A stretch of 40,402 nucleotides of DNA from Butyrivibrio sp. LB2008 (GTDB lineage: Bacteria > Bacillota > Clostridia > Lachnospirales > Lachnospiraceae). Location: the NCBI RefSeq assembly GCF_000621565.1, contig NZ_JHXZ01000024.1:1-40402 (forward strand). Reading direction: 5' to 3'. The notes below the pieces were generated by a model. That model saw nothing but the letters and a program-made list of their open reading frames with translations, made no database searches and was not told the DNA's origin. Both the position numbers and the translations under genes were made by a program. This document shows, in pieces, positions 8,534 through 18,190 of the stretch. The stretch's first letter is position 1, and each line of letters begins with the position of its first letter.

Positions 8534-9382
8534 ATGAGCGGAACACTATATCTGTGTGCAACTCCGATTGGAAATCTCGATGATATGACTTTCAGGGTTT
8601 TGGACACACTTAAGCAGGTTGATCTCATTGCGGCAGAGGATACGAGGAACAGCATAAAACTGCTGAATCACTTTGACATCCATACCGAAATGACAAGCTA
8701 TCACGAGTACAACAAATATGACAAGGCGCAGTACCTTATAGAACAAATGCAGCAGGGAAAAGACATTGCGCTTATAACGGACGCAGGAACGCCCGCGATA
8801 TCCGATCCCGGCGAAGTACTTGTTGCCGAGTGCCACAAAGCAGGAGTGCCAGTCACTTCTCTTCCGGGACCGGCTGCATGTATAACGGCACTCACACTTT
8901 CGGGACTAAGTACCAGAAGATTTTGTTTTGAAGGTTTTTTGCCCTCATCGGATGATAAAAAAGCCAGAAAAAGAATTCTCGAAGACCTCAAGACCGAGAG
9001 CAGGACAATCATATTGTACGAAGCGCCGCATCACTTAAGAGCGGTTCTGGATGACTTGTACGAAACGCTTGGGGACAGGAAGGTCAGCATTTGCAGGGAA
9101 CTTACCAAAAAGTTTGAAGAAGTTAATGTGACTACACTTGAACAGGCGATAGCTTTTTATAAAGCGAACGAACCAAGAGGCGAGTATGTGCTTGTTCTTG
9201 AGGGCAAAAGCCTTGAAGAGCAGGAAGAAGAAAAAAGACAGAGCTGGAAAGAAATGAGCATCGAAGACCACATGAAATACTATGAAGATGAGGGATTTTC
9301 TCATAAAGATGCCATGAAAAAAGTTGCTGCCGACAGAGGTGTTGGGAAACGCGAGATATATCAAGCTCTTTTGGAAAAATAA
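8534..9382 (+). CDS. rsmI: 16S rRNA (cytidine-1402-2'-O)-methyltransferase
   Basis: RsmI methylates the ribose of C1402 in 16S rRNA, near the ribosomal P site. The 282-residue protein has the family signature TLYLCATPIGNLDDMTFR and LIAAEDTRNSIKLL at the N-terminus, the GTPAISDPGEVLV block, and LPGPAACITALTLSGL, as in tetrapyrrole-methylase-fold enzymes. The C-terminal helical region (MSIEDHMKYYEDEG, KKVAADRGVGKREIY) is the usual RsmI tail. AAAGGAATTACAG leads to the ATG. It closes the operon and corresponds to yabC in B. subtilis. Confidence 0.96.
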   Translation: MSGTLYLCATPIGNLDDMTFRVLDTLKQVDLIAAEDTRNSIKLLNHFDIHTEMTSYHEYNKYDKAQYLIEQMQQGKDIALITDAGTPAISDPGEVLVAECHKAGVPVTSLPGPAACITALTLSGLSTRRFCFEGFLPSSDDKKARKRILEDLKTESRTIILYEAPHHLRAVLDDLYETLGDRKVSICRELTKKFEEVNVTTLEQAIAFYKANEPRGEYVLVLEGKSLEEQEEEKRQSWKEMSIEDHMKYYEDEGFSHKDAMKKVAADRGVGKREIYQALLEK

Positions 9383-9409
9383 TCTGAAAAAACGGCTAGC
9401 ATTTTTCAA

Positions 9410-9436
9410 TTGACTTTGTTTTTTTTGTGCTAAATT
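9410..9436 (+). promoter_or_regulatory. Candidate upstream promoter of pckA
   Basis: TTGACT (9410-9415) is followed after 15 bases by TAAATT (9431-9436), which has the extended TGC in front. The short spacer makes it weaker than the second candidate just downstream. Confidence 0.35.
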
Positions 9437-9437
9437 C

Positions 9438-9466
9438 TTGTTAAAAGATAGACTTTGTAGTATAAA
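9438..9466 (+). promoter_or_regulatory. Sigma-A-type promoter of pckA
   Basis: TTGTTA (9438-9443) and TATAAA (9461-9466) are separated by 17 bases. This would start transcription near 9473, about 94 nt before the pckA ATG. The rest of the 9383-9566 spacer holds only a weak AT-rich hairpin. Confidence 0.55.
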
Positions 9467-9566
9467 AGAAGTATCGGTCATAATTTGTTTTCTTTTCATG
9501 AGACGATTGAAAAGAGAGTACAATTTATTACATAAGATCAAAAATAAAAGAAGAGAGGTCAATCAG

Positions 9567-11180
9567 ATGGCAGAGATTAATTTAAGTCAGTATGGTATCA
9601 CAGGAACAACTGAGATAGTTCATAACCCTTCATACGAGTGCTTATATGAAGAGGAGTTAAAGCCTGAACTTACAGGTTATGAGAAAGGTCAGGACACAGA
9701 GCTTGGCGCTGTTAACGTTATGACAGGTATCTACACAGGACGTTCACCTAAAGATAAATATATCGTTATGGATGAGAACTCTAAGGACACTGTATGGTGG
9801 ACAACTGAGGAGTATCCTAACGACAACCACCCTATGACAGAAGAGACATGGGCTAAGGTTAAAGAGATCGCAAAGAACGAGCTTTGCAATAAGAGACTTT
9901 TCGTTGTTGACGCATTCTGCGGTGCTAACAAGGATACTCGTATGGCAGTTCGTTTCATCGTTGAGGTTGCTTGGCAGGCTCACTTCATTAAGAACATGTT
10001 CATCCAGCCTACAGATGAAGAGCTTGCAGATTTCAAGCCTGATTTCGTAGTTTACAACGCTTCACTTGCAAAGGTTGAGGATTACAAGGCACTTGGACTT
10101 AACTCAGAGACATGTGTAGCATTCAATATCACAAGCCGTGAGCAGGTTATCATCAACACATGGTACGGCGGGGAGATGAAGAAGGGTATGTTCTCAATGA
10201 TGAACTACTACCTTCCTCTTAAGGGCATGGCTTCTATGCACTGCTCAGCTAACACAGACATGGAAGGTAAGAACACAGCTATCTTCTTCGGTCTTTCAGG
10301 AACAGGTAAGACAACACTTTCAACAGATCCTAAGAGACTCCTCATCGGTGATGACGAGCACGGTTGGGATGACAACGGTGTATTCAACTTCGAAGGTGGT
10401 TGCTACGCTAAGGTTATCGGACTTGATAAGGATTCTGAGCCTGATATCTACAACGCTATCAAGAGAGATGCTCTTCTTGAGAACGTAACAGTAGCTGCTG
10501 ACGGAAAGATTGATTTCGAAGATAAGAGCGTAACAGAGAATACTCGTGTATCTTATCCTATCAACCACATCGACAACATCGTACAGAAGGTTAACAAAGT
10601 ATCTGCAGGTCCTGATGCGAAGAACGTTATCTTCCTTTCAGCTGACGCTTTCGGAGTACTTCCTCCTGTATCAATCCTTACACCTGAGCAGACTCAGTAC
10701 TACTTCCTTTCAGGTTTCACAGCTAAGCTTGCAGGAACAGAGAGAGGAATCACAGAGCCTACACCTACATTCTCAGCTTGCTTCGGACAGGCATTCCTTG
10801 AGCTTCATCCTACAAAGTACGCTCAGGAGCTCGTTAAGAAGATGCAGAAGAGCGGAGCTAAGGCTTACCTCGTAAACACAGGATGGAATGGAACAGGTAA
10901 GAGAATCTCTATTAAGGATACTCGTGGAATCATCGATGCAATCCTTAATGGTGATGTAAACAAGGCTGAGACAAAGAAGATCCCGATCTTCGATTTCGAA
11001 GTTCCTACATCACTTCCCGGAGTTGATCCTGCAATCCTTGATCCCAGAGATACATATGCTAACGCTTCTGAGTGGGAAGAGAAGGCAAAGGATCTTGCAC
11101 AGAGATTCAACAAGAACTTCAAGAAGTACGAAGGAAATGCAGACGGCAAGGCACTTGTTGCTGCAGGCCCTCAGCTTTAA
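9567..11180 (+). CDS. pckA: Phosphoenolpyruvate carboxykinase (ATP)
   Basis: The enzyme interconverts oxaloacetate and PEP using ATP/ADP. In fermentative anaerobes it often runs in the CO2-fixing direction toward succinate or C4 units. The 537-residue protein has the kinase P-loop [16 protein letters not shown] (about residues 242-257), the metal/nucleotide motif [11 protein letters not shown], the substrate segment [15 protein letters not shown] and [11 protein letters not shown]. The frame is open from 9438, but GAGAGG upstream of the ATG at 9567 and the family N-terminus fix the start there. Codon use is strongly biased toward AAG, AAC, TAC and CTT, which suggests high expression. It is a single-gene unit with promoters upstream and a terminator downstream. 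Confidence 0.97.
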   Translation: MAEINLSQYGITGTTEIVHNPSYECLYEEELKPELTGYEKGQDTELGAVNVMTGIYTGRSPKDKYIVMDENSKDTVWWTTEEYPNDNHPMTEETWAKVKEIAKNELCNKRLFVVDAFCGANKDTRMAVRFIVEVAWQAHFIKNMFIQPTDEELADFKPDFVVYNASLAKVEDYKALGLNSETCVAFNITSREQVIINTWYGGEMKKGMFSMMNYYLPLKGMASMHCSANTDMEGKNTAIFFGLSGTGKTTLSTDPKRLLIGDDEHGWDDNGVFNFEGGCYAKVIGLDKDSEPDIYNAIKRDALLENVTVAADGKIDFEDKSVTENTRVSYPINHIDNIVQKVNKVSAGPDAKNVIFLSADAFGVLPPVSILTPEQTQYYFLSGFTAKLAGTERGITEPTPTFSACFGQAFLELHPTKYAQELVKKMQKSGAKAYLVNTGWNGTGKRISIKDTRGIIDAILNGDVNKAETKKIPIFDFEVPTSLPGVDPAILDPRDTYANASEWEEKAKDLAQRFNKNFKKYEGNADGKALVAAGPQL

Positions 11181-11210
11181 TCTGAAGCTTAAATACAGAC
11201 ATACAGAAAA

Positions 11211-11241
11211 GGCGCTGAGTTTTTCTCAGCGTCTTTTTTTT
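11211..11241 (+). terminator. Terminator of pckA
   Basis: GGCGCTGAG (11211-11219) pairs with CTCAGCGTC (11225-11233) around a T-rich loop, directly followed by eight T residues. It lies about 30 nt after the pckA stop. Confidence 0.9.
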
Positions 11242-11283
11242 GATAGGAACCAATATGATATGCGTCATAGGTAATGAGAATAA

Positions 11284-11333
11284 AAAAGCTATGGTTTGGA
11301 TGATAGAATATCAATCTCTAAACCATAGCTTTT
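11284..11333 (-). terminator. Terminator of pyrG (convergent)
   Basis: AAAAGCTATGGTTT (11284-11297) and AAACCATAGCTTTT (11320-11333) form a perfect 14-bp stem with a 22-nt loop. Read on the minus strand it lies just past the pyrG stop and ends in a T-run, so it terminates pyrG. On the plus strand it is followed by TTTTATCTTT and may also stop read-through from pckA. Confidence 0.8.
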
Positions 11334-11344
11334 ATCTTTAAATC

Positions 11345-12958
11345 TTATTTGTTCTTGGACTCGTGCTCAAGAGAAGCCTTGATAAATCCTGAGAAAAGAG
11401 GATGTGGTCTGTTGGGACGAGACTTAAGCTCGGGATGAGCCTGAGTTGCGATGTGGAAATCATTCTCAGGAAGCTCGATCATCTCAACAATACGTCCGTC
11501 GGGTGACAAACCGCAAAGTTTCATACCGTTGTTTACAAGTACGCTTCTGTAATCGTTGTTTACTTCGTATCTGTGACGATGACGCTCTGTGATATTCTCT
11601 GAACCAAAGAGTTCATAAGCCATTGAATCCTTATCAAGTACGCAAGGATATGAACCGAGACGAAGTGTTCCGCCGATATCCTCGACACCGTTCTGATCGG
11701 GAAGAAGCGCGATCATAGGATGTGTTGTATTGGGATCGAACTCAATTGAGTGAGCATCGTTGTAGCCGATAACATCTCTTGCAAATTCAATGATGGCAAG
11801 CTGCATTCCAAGGCAGAGGCCGAGGAATGGAACATTGTTCTCACGTGCATATTTGATAGCGTGGATCATACCCTCGATACCACGGTCACCGAAACCACCG
11901 GGAACGATGATACCGTCAACATCTGAAAGAATTGAAGCAACATTATCTTCTGTAACTTCTTCTGAATCAACCCATTTGATATCAACAGCGGTCTGATTGG
12001 AGATACCGCCGTGCTTAAGAGCTTCTACAACACTGATATATGCGTCGTGGAGCTGTGTATATTTGCCGACAAGTGCAATCTTAACTTCATGACTGAGTGA
12101 GTAAAGCGTATCAACCATTGCCTTCCAATCTGTAAGATCGGGTTCGGGACAATCTAGGTTAAGGCATTCACATGCAACGTGTGCAAGGTGCTCTTTTTCC
12201 ATAGCAAGCGGAGCTTCATAGAGATACTCAAGATCGAGGTTCTGAAGTACGTGGTTGCTCGGAACGTTACAGAAGAGCGCGATCTTGTCTTTGGTATCCT
12301 GGTCAAGTGCGATTTCTGAACGGCATACGATCACATCGGGCTGGAGACCCATTCCCTGCATAGTCTTAACTGCTGACTGTGTGGGCTTTGTCTTGATCTC
12401 CTGAGAAACACGAAGATAAGGGATAAGAGAAACAAGGATAAGCATTGCGTTCTCGTGACCTACTTCATGCTGGAACTGTCTGATAGCCTCAAGGAAAGGC
12501 TGACTTTCGATATCTCCGACTGTTCCACCGACTTCGATGATCGCGATATGTGTCTCATCATCTGTGAAGTTCCTGTAGAACTTACTCTTTATCTCATTGG
12601 TAATATGAGGGATTACCTGTACGGTGCGTCCGCCGTAGTCGCCGCGACGCTCCTTCTGAAGTACGGACCAGTAAATCTTACCGGTTGTAACGTTAGAGTT
12701 TTTATCAAGATTCTCGTCAATAAATCTTTCATAGTGACCAAGATCGAGGTCAGTTTCAGTACCGTCTTCCGTAACAAAAACTTCACCGTGCTGAACGGGG
12801 TTCATTGTACCGGGGTCGATGTTGATATAGGGATCAAACTTCTGCATCGTAACCTTGTAGCCACGCGCCTTCAAAAGCCTTCCCAAAGAAGCAGCGGTTA
12901 TCCCCTTTCCTAGACCTGACACAACTCCGCCTGTCACAAAAATATACTTTACAGCCAT
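11345..12958 (-). CDS. pyrG: CTP synthase
   Basis: PyrG makes CTP from UTP, ATP and glutamine. The 537-residue protein has the synthase domain first ([21 protein letters not shown], with [16 protein letters not shown] and [15 protein letters not shown]) and a C-terminal class I glutamine amidotransferase domain with the nucleophile motif GLCLGMQL and the late His-x-Glu in QAHPE. Length is normal for the family. The ATG at 12958 is preceded on the minus strand by CAGGAGGAA. It is the only minus-strand gene of the window, convergent with pckA and divergent from ftsH. Confidence 0.98.
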   Translation of the reverse strand: MAVKYIFVTGGVVSGLGKGITAASLGRLLKARGYKVTMQKFDPYINIDPGTMNPVQHGEVFVTEDGTETDLDLGHYERFIDENLDKNSNVTTGKIYWSVLQKERRGDYGGRTVQVIPHITNEIKSKFYRNFTDDETHIAIIEVGGTVGDIESQPFLEAIRQFQHEVGHENAMLILVSLIPYLRVSQEIKTKPTQSAVKTMQGMGLQPDVIVCRSEIALDQDTKDKIALFCNVPSNHVLQNLDLEYLYEAPLAMEKEHLAHVACECLNLDCPEPDLTDWKAMVDTLYSLSHEVKIALVGKYTQLHDAYISVVEALKHGGISNQTAVDIKWVDSEEVTEDNVASILSDVDGIIVPGGFGDRGIEGMIHAIKYARENNVPFLGLCLGMQLAIIEFARDVIGYNDAHSIEFDPNTTHPMIALLPDQNGVEDIGGTLRLGSYPCVLDKDSMAYELFGSENITERHRHRYEVNNDYRSVLVNNGMKLCGLSPDGRIVEMIELPENDFHIATQAHPELKSRPNRPHPLFSGFIKASLEHESKNK

Positions 12959-13110
12959 TTCAAATATTCCTCCTGATCTTTTGACGAGATAAAAATTTTA
13001 ATAAACAAAACAAGTTACTATTATATAATTTCATCGACCTAAAATCTATACATAACCGGAAATAATTTAATAAAACTTTCAGAATCAGCAATTGAAATAA
13101 TAAATTGTAC

Positions 13111-13138
13111 ACTATATAATGGTTAAATGTGAGGGCAA
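13111..13138 (-). promoter_or_regulatory. Candidate pyrG promoter (minus strand)
   Basis: On the minus strand, TTGCCC (13138-13133) and TATAGT (13116-13111) are 16 bases apart. A perfect TATAAT also occurs at 13025-13020 but lacks a good -35 box. No leader terminator was seen in the 12959-13104 leader, so the attenuation known for B. subtilis pyrG is not evident. Confidence 0.35.
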
Positions 13139-13177
13139 AAACCCACAAGATGTCGACTTTTCAGAAAATTAGGTCGA

Positions 13178-13206
13178 TTGAAAAAATATTACTACATTAG
13201 TATAGC
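13178..13206 (+). promoter_or_regulatory. Candidate ftsH promoter
   Basis: TTGAAA (13178-13183) and TATAGC (13201-13206) are separated by 17 bases. Transcription would begin close to 13213, leaving a short leader with AAGGA at 13217-13221 before the ATG. Confidence 0.45.
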
Positions 13207-13230
13207 ATATTGAAATAAGGAATAAATAGA

Positions 13231-15468
13231 ATGGACAACAATCAAAATCAGAGAAATAACAACCCTATGGGTGGAGGAGGACCTAACTCACCCAGGCGAC
13301 AGAATATTATTTTGTTGCTCGTTGCGGCACTCGTCACAATGGTCTGCATGACATATTTTCTCAAGGCTTTTTCTCCGGAATCCAATAAAGAGATATCATA
13401 TTCCGAGTTTATCAACATGGTAAGCGAGGGCAAAGTTGAGAAGATAGTTATCGAATATGACAGAATCAATATTTTCCCCAAGGAAGAAGAGGATAAGGAT
13501 CAGCACGGCCTTGGCTATGCATATTGGGCAGGTGCGGATCAGGTAACTTACTTTACAGGTAAGGCTGAGGAAGATACCGACCTGACAAAGAGAATGCTTG
13601 ATGCCGGAGTTCAGGTAAGCAGCAAAGTTCCCGACAATTCAGGACTTATACTCACATTTATTCTTCAGTATGTGGCACCTATCCTCATACTTTGGTTCAT
13701 CCTTTCAATGATCTTCAGAAGAATGGGAAGAGGCGGCGGTCCGCTCGGAGTAGGTAAGAGCAACGCCAAAGTTTATGTACAGAAGGAAACAGGCGTAACA
13801 TTTAAGGATGTTGCGGGTGAAGACGAAGCCAAGGAATCACTTGTAGAAGTTGTAGACTTCCTTCACAATCCGTCCAAATATGCCAAGATTGGAGCTAAGC
13901 TTCCCAAGGGAGCACTTCTTGTAGGACCTCCCGGAACAGGTAAGACACTTCTTGCCAAGGCTGTTGCAGGTGAGGCACATGTTCCTTTCTATTCACTTGC
14001 AGGTTCCGACTTTATCGAGCTTTATGTCGGTGTCGGTGCAAGCCGTGTGAGAGACCTTTTCAGCGAGGCGAGCAAAAATGCGCCTTGTATCATATTTATA
14101 GATGAGATCGATGCGATCGGCAGAAGCCGTGACAGTAAGTACGGCGGCGGAAACGAAGAGAGAGAGCAGACACTCAACCAGCTCCTTTCAGAGATGGATG
14201 GATTCGATTCTTCCAAGGGTGTACTTATCCTCGGAGCAACAAACAGACCTGAGATCCTTGATAAAGCTCTTTTGAGACCCGGTCGTTTCGACAGAAGAAT
14301 CATCGTTGATAAGCCCGATCTTAAGGGAAGAGAAGAAATCCTCAAGGTTCATTCCAAGGACGTTAAGATGGATGAGACCGTTGATCTCAAGGAACTTGCT
14401 CTTGCGACAGGCGGAGCTGTCGGATCGGATCTTGCAAACATGATCAACGAGGCTGCCATCAATGCGGTTAAGGCCGGCAGAGAATTTGTTTGCCAGAAAG
14501 ACCTTATGGAAGCCTTTGAGCAGGTTGTCGCAGGAAAAGAGAAGAAGGATTCAATCCTCAGCAAAGAAGAGCGTAAGGTTGTAAGTTACCACGAAGTCGG
14601 TCACGCTCTTGTAAGTGCGGTTCTTTCTAATACAGAGCCTGTACAGAAGATTACTATCGTTCCCAGAACAAAGGGATCACTTGGATATGTACTTCATCTT
14701 CCTGAGGATGAGAAAAATCTCAGAACGAAAGATGAGCTTATAGAACAGATTATTGTTTCACTCGGTGGACGTGCAGCGGAAGAACTTGTATTTAACACAG
14801 TAACAACAGGCGCAGGTCAGGATATTGAGGACGCTACTTCAATTGCAAGAAGTATGATCACACTCTACGGTATGAGTGACAGATTCGGACTTATGCAGCT
14901 TGAGTCGATACAGAACAGATATCTTGACGGAAACAGAGTTCTTCAGTGCAGTGACGAGACCGCTACACAGATTGATGAAGAAATTAAGGCTCTTCTTGCA
15001 GAGTGCTATGCTAAGTCTAAAGAGATCCTCAGCGAGCATCTTGATACACTCGATAAGATTGCAGAGTTCCTTATTGAGAAAGAGACTATTACAGGAAAAG
15101 AATTCATTAAGATATACAGAGAGGCTGAGGGCTTGCCTGAACCTGAAGAAGGCGATGAACCTGCAATGAGAAAGCGTATCTATGCTACAAGGCCTGAATC
15201 TGTAATGATCGGTGAAAATGTTCCTTTAAGAGAGAATAAGAAGAACGATTCTTCTGATTCTAAAGATTCTGCAAAAGAAGCTGAAGATGCCAAGGGCATA
15301 ACTCTTTCAAAAGAAGCCGATGCAAAAGAGACTGAGTCGAAAGAGGCTGAAGTAAAAGAAACTCCCGCACCTGAAGATGAGCAGGAGAACAAGGACGAAA
15401 AGGCTACCGAAGAGAAGACTTCCGGCGGAAGATTTTCACATGTTCCCGATAATTTTGATACAAAATAA
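13231..15468 (+). CDS. ftsH: ATP-dependent zinc metalloprotease FtsH
   Basis: FtsH is a membrane-anchored AAA+ protease that degrades misfolded membrane proteins and some regulators. The 745-residue protein has an N-terminal membrane segment (about residues 25-45), an extracytoplasmic loop, a second segment (about 135-160), then the AAA domain with Walker A GPPGTGKTLL (about residue 232) and Walker B IIFIDEIDAIG. The peptidase domain holds the zinc motif HEVGH at His454-His458. The last 80 or so residues form a long Lys/Glu/Asp-rich tail (DAKETESKEAEVKE and similar), longer than in most FtsH proteins. It stands alone between its promoter and a strong terminator. Confidence 0.98.
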   Translation: MDNNQNQRNNNPMGGGGPNSPRRQNIILLLVAALVTMVCMTYFLKAFSPESNKEISYSEFINMVSEGKVEKIVIEYDRINIFPKEEEDKDQHGLGYAYWAGADQVTYFTGKAEEDTDLTKRMLDAGVQVSSKVPDNSGLILTFILQYVAPILILWFILSMIFRRMGRGGGPLGVGKSNAKVYVQKETGVTFKDVAGEDEAKESLVEVVDFLHNPSKYAKIGAKLPKGALLVGPPGTGKTLLAKAVAGEAHVPFYSLAGSDFIELYVGVGASRVRDLFSEASKNAPCIIFIDEIDAIGRSRDSKYGGGNEEREQTLNQLLSEMDGFDSSKGVLILGATNRPEILDKALLRPGRFDRRIIVDKPDLKGREEILKVHSKDVKMDETVDLKELALATGGAVGSDLANMINEAAINAVKAGREFVCQKDLMEAFEQVVAGKEKKDSILSKEERKVVSYHEVGHALVSAVLSNTEPVQKITIVPRTKGSLGYVLHLPEDEKNLRTKDELIEQIIVSLGGRAAEELVFNTVTTGAGQDIEDATSIARSMITLYGMSDRFGLMQLESIQNRYLDGNRVLQCSDETATQIDEEIKALLAECYAKSKEILSEHLDTLDKIAEFLIEKETITGKEFIKIYREAEGLPEPEEGDEPAMRKRIYATRPESVMIGENVPLRENKKNDSSDSKDSAKEAEDAKGITLSKEADAKETESKEAEVKETPAPEDEQENKDEKATEEKTSGGRFSHVPDNFDTK

Positions 15469-15476
15469 ATGAATGT

Positions 15477-15535
15477 CCCCCGCTTTTACAGCCGGTGCCA
15501 ATCAGATGGTATCAGCAGAGAAAGCGGGGGTTTTT
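15477..15535 (+). terminator. Terminator of ftsH
   Basis: CCCCCGCTTT (15477-15486) pairs with AAAGCGGGGG (15521-15530), followed by TTTTT. The loop can form a small secondary stem (TGCCA/TGGTA). Confidence 0.9.
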
Positions 15536-15546
15536 GCATTAACGGA

Positions 15547-15575
15547 TTGTCGTATTATCCCGTGTATATTATAAT
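15547..15575 (+). promoter_or_regulatory. Sigma-A-type promoter of the phosphatase-kinase-uvrC operon
   Basis: TTGTCG (15547-15552) and a perfect TATAAT (15570-15575) are separated by exactly 17 bases. Transcription would start near 15582, giving a leader of about 90 nt before the PP2C gene. Confidence 0.7.
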
Positions 15576-15671
15576 GTTAATGCGCTGTCAGTGTGAAATA
15601 GTCAGTGCTGTAATTACATCAGACAACATTTCGCGGTAATACAGACACAGAAAACATAAGGTAGAGCAAGA

Positions 15672-16481
15672 ATGAATTATAAAGTTTGTATAAGTACAGA
15701 TAAAGGAATAGTGAAACAGGTCAATCAGGATGCCACAATGGTCAAGGTTGCCAGCACCGCCAGTCACGGAAGGATCGTGATGGGAGTTCTGTGTGACGGA
15801 ATGGGAGGATTGTCCCATGGTGAAGTTGCAAGTGCAACGGCGATTGAAGGCTTCGCAAATTGGTTTGTTACAGATCTTCCGAGAGCTCTAACAAGAGAGA
15901 ATTCAACAGAGCGCCTTGATACAGTAGAGAAACCGGACATAATGACAGAAATAGAGCACCATTGGATATCTCTCGTCAGAGACATTAATTTAGACATATT
16001 GAGATACGGTGATGATAATAGATGCAGACTTGGTACCACAATAGTTGCTTTTATAGAAGTTGGTGGCGACTATCTGATCATGAATGTGGGAGACTCCAGA
16101 GTATACAGCGTGGAGAATAATCAGCTCAATCTTTTGACCCATGATCAGAGTGTGGTGCAGGATATGATAGACAAGGGACTCATGACCGAAGATGAAGCGG
16201 AGAAGAGCCCTCAGAAGAGCATACTTCTGCAGTGCGTAGGTGCGTCAGACAGAGTGGATCCGCAGTTTGTAAGGGGCAAGGTTTATCCGGGAACATCGAT
16301 AATTATGTGTTCAGACGGATTTTGGAGAAAACTCTCTGTGGAAGAGATAGTAAACAAGATCGTTACGAGCAGAGCTTTATCTGAAGAGGAAATGAAGAAG
16401 GAGCTGGACAATATGGTGGATTTATTGAAGCAAAGAGGAGAGACTGATAATATTTCCGCAATACATATTGCCATAGAGTAA
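15672..16481 (+). CDS. PP2C-family Ser/Thr protein phosphatase
   Basis: A 269-residue PPM/PP2C phosphatase that would remove phosphate from Ser/Thr residues, using two metal ions. Visible motifs are the N-terminal KQVNQDA, the metal-binding CDGMGG, GDSRVY, LTHDQSVVQDMIDKG, CSDGFW and the final GETDNIS. It has no membrane segment and should be cytoplasmic. It lies 8 bases upstream of a Ser/Thr kinase, the usual antagonistic pair. It resembles PrpC/Stp phosphatases, but the partner lacks PASTA domains, so this pair is probably not the cell-wall PrkC system; a link to the FHA-rich secretion locus is suggested by context. Confidence 0.93.
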   Translation: MNYKVCISTDKGIVKQVNQDATMVKVASTASHGRIVMGVLCDGMGGLSHGEVASATAIEGFANWFVTDLPRALTRENSTERLDTVEKPDIMTEIEHHWISLVRDINLDILRYGDDNRCRLGTTIVAFIEVGGDYLIMNVGDSRVYSVENNQLNLLTHDQSVVQDMIDKGLMTEDEAEKSPQKSILLQCVGASDRVDPQFVRGKVYPGTSIIMCSDGFWRKLSVEEIVNKIVTSRALSEEEMKKELDNMVDLLKQRGETDNISAIHIAIE

Positions 16482-16489
16482 GGAAACAT

Positions 16490-18175
16490 ATGTTAGAAAT
16501 AGGAAGCATTGTCGGCGGCAAGTATAAAGTACTGAATATAATCGGTCAGGGTGGTATGAGTACCGTTTACCTGGCTATGAATGAGCGCGCAAACAAGCAG
16601 TGGGCAATTAAAGAGGTCAGAAAAGACGCAGTTACCAATTACCGCGTCGTAAGACAGAGCCTTATTACAGAGACTGATCTGTTAAAAGAGCTCTCTCATC
16701 CGTATCTTCCGAGTATTGTCGATGTTATAGATGAGGACGGAAGATTCCTTATTGTAATGGACTACATCGAAGGAAATACATTGGAGAAAGCGCTCAGACT
16801 TCTTGGACCTCAGCCGCAGGAATACGTAATTGAATGGGGCATACAGCTCTGTGATGTACTTGGTTATCTTCATACCAGAAGACCGCCCATCATATACAGA
16901 GATCTAAAGCCCGGAAATATCATGCTTCGTCCCAACGGAACAATAACACTTATTGACTTTGGTACGGCAAGAGAATATAAGGAAGCAAATACAGGAGATA
17001 CATCGTACCTCGGAACAAGGGGCTATGCAGCGCCTGAGCAGTTCGGCGGAATGGGACAGACGGACGCAAGGACGGATATATATTGCCTTGGAACGACACT
17101 TTATCACCTTGTAACGGGACATAACCCCGGAGAACCGCCTTTTGAACTGTATCCCATAAGATATTGGAATCCACAGCTTTCACCGGGACTTGAATATATT
17201 ATTGCCAAATGCGTTCAGAACAATCCCGATGACAGATACAGCTCCTGTGCGGAAGTAATGTACGATCTCCAGAATTATAAGGAACTCGACAGAGGATACA
17301 AGAAGACAGCGAAGATAAGTATTGCGCTGTTCGTTGCTGTTGTTGTGCTGTTTATCACATTTCTTTCATCGGCGGTATCTTTCAAGGTAAAAGCAAATAC
17401 GATCCAGAAAGAGAATTATAAGCACTTTATTACAGAGGCAGCAAGCGCACCGGATGATCTGACAGCAGTTGATATGTATACAAAGGCAATCCTGATGGAG
17501 CCTCAGAATAAGCAGGCATATTTGGATCTTTTGAATAACTACATTCTTGTAGATGAGAATCTGACAAAAGAAGAAGATTCTCAATTAAGAGCAATAATGA
17601 TAACACCAACTTCCGACGGAACGGTTGAAGAGAGCCTTGCAAAGAACAAAGAAGCATATGCAGAGATCGCATATAGGATTGGAGTTGCTTACTTTTACTG
17701 CTATGAAGGCGAGGGAAATAAACCCATGTCATCAAAGTGGTTTACTATTGCGGCAGAAAGCGGGAAACTTCCTGAGGGTCAGCAACAAAGAGCAGAGAGA
17801 CTCGGAAAGATTGCCGGTTATTATGCAACTATGGATAATATAGGCAAAGACGGAAGCTCCATAATAAGTGCCCGGGAATTCTGGGATGACCTTGTTGCGG
17901 TTGCATACGGAGATATTGCGGCGGTTGATAATGAAACAACGGCGCTTATAATCTACAAAGAGGTTGCTGTTCAGATATATAACAGAGCGGGTAAGTTCCT
18001 GAAAGCCGGTGTAACCTATGATGAAATAAATAATGAAATAAATTATATATTAAAGAACATAGATCAAATTGTTAATAACTATGAGCTTACAGACAGGACC
18101 AGAGACCTTGTTAACGCGAATCAGAGACAATTTGCCCAAGCTAAGACAGCGCTTGATACCGCTGCCGGAAAATAA
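16490..18175 (+). CDS. Transmembrane Ser/Thr protein kinase (no PASTA domains)
   Basis: A 561-residue Hanks-type kinase. The glycine loop is IGQGGMSTVY, the ATP-binding Lys is in WAIKEV, the catalytic loop is IYRDLKPGNIML, then LIDFGTAREY and an activation segment ending GTRGYAAPEQFG. One membrane helix (about residues 276-300, SIALFVAVVVLFITFL) separates the cytoplasmic kinase from an external region of about 260 residues that looks helical and TPR-like (VDMYTKAILMEPQNKQAYLDL). There are no PASTA repeats, so peptidoglycan sensing of the PrkC type is not expected. AAGGA precedes the ATG. It follows the phosphatase and is followed after 15 bases by a small membrane protein. Confidence 0.93.
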   Translation: MLEIGSIVGGKYKVLNIIGQGGMSTVYLAMNERANKQWAIKEVRKDAVTNYRVVRQSLITETDLLKELSHPYLPSIVDVIDEDGRFLIVMDYIEGNTLEKALRLLGPQPQEYVIEWGIQLCDVLGYLHTRRPPIIYRDLKPGNIMLRPNGTITLIDFGTAREYKEANTGDTSYLGTRGYAAPEQFGGMGQTDARTDIYCLGTTLYHLVTGHNPGEPPFELYPIRYWNPQLSPGLEYIIAKCVQNNPDDRYSSCAEVMYDLQNYKELDRGYKKTAKISIALFVAVVVLFITFLSSAVSFKVKANTIQKENYKHFITEAASAPDDLTAVDMYTKAILMEPQNKQAYLDLLNNYILVDENLTKEEDSQLRAIMITPTSDGTVEESLAKNKEAYAEIAYRIGVAYFYCYEGEGNKPMSSKWFTIAAESGKLPEGQQQRAERLGKIAGYYATMDNIGKDGSSIISAREFWDDLVAVAYGDIAAVDNETTALIIYKEVAVQIYNRAGKFLKAGVTYDEINNEINYILKNIDQIVNNYELTDRTRDLVNANQRQFAQAKTALDTAAGK

Positions 18176-18190
18176 AAGACGGTACAAAAA

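Noticed and set aside
9385..9408. Possible terminator after rsmI (TGAAAAA/TTTTTCA)
   Set aside because: The outer stem is only 7 bp and nearly all A-T, so it is too weak to call, although some stop between rsmI and pckA is likely.
9035..9562. Minus-strand open frame of 175 residues across the end of rsmI and the pckA leader
   Set aside because: It is antisense to rsmI and overlaps the pckA promoter region. There is no ribosome site, and the Phe-rich composition is typical of an antisense shadow.
9438..9566. 43-residue N-terminal extension of PEP carboxykinase
   Set aside because: The extension has no homology to the family, overlaps a good promoter, and the ATG at 9567 has its own ribosome site.
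12959..13104. PyrG attenuator of the B. subtilis type
   Set aside because: No terminator hairpin with T-run is visible in the minus-strand leader, so that mechanism is not supported here.
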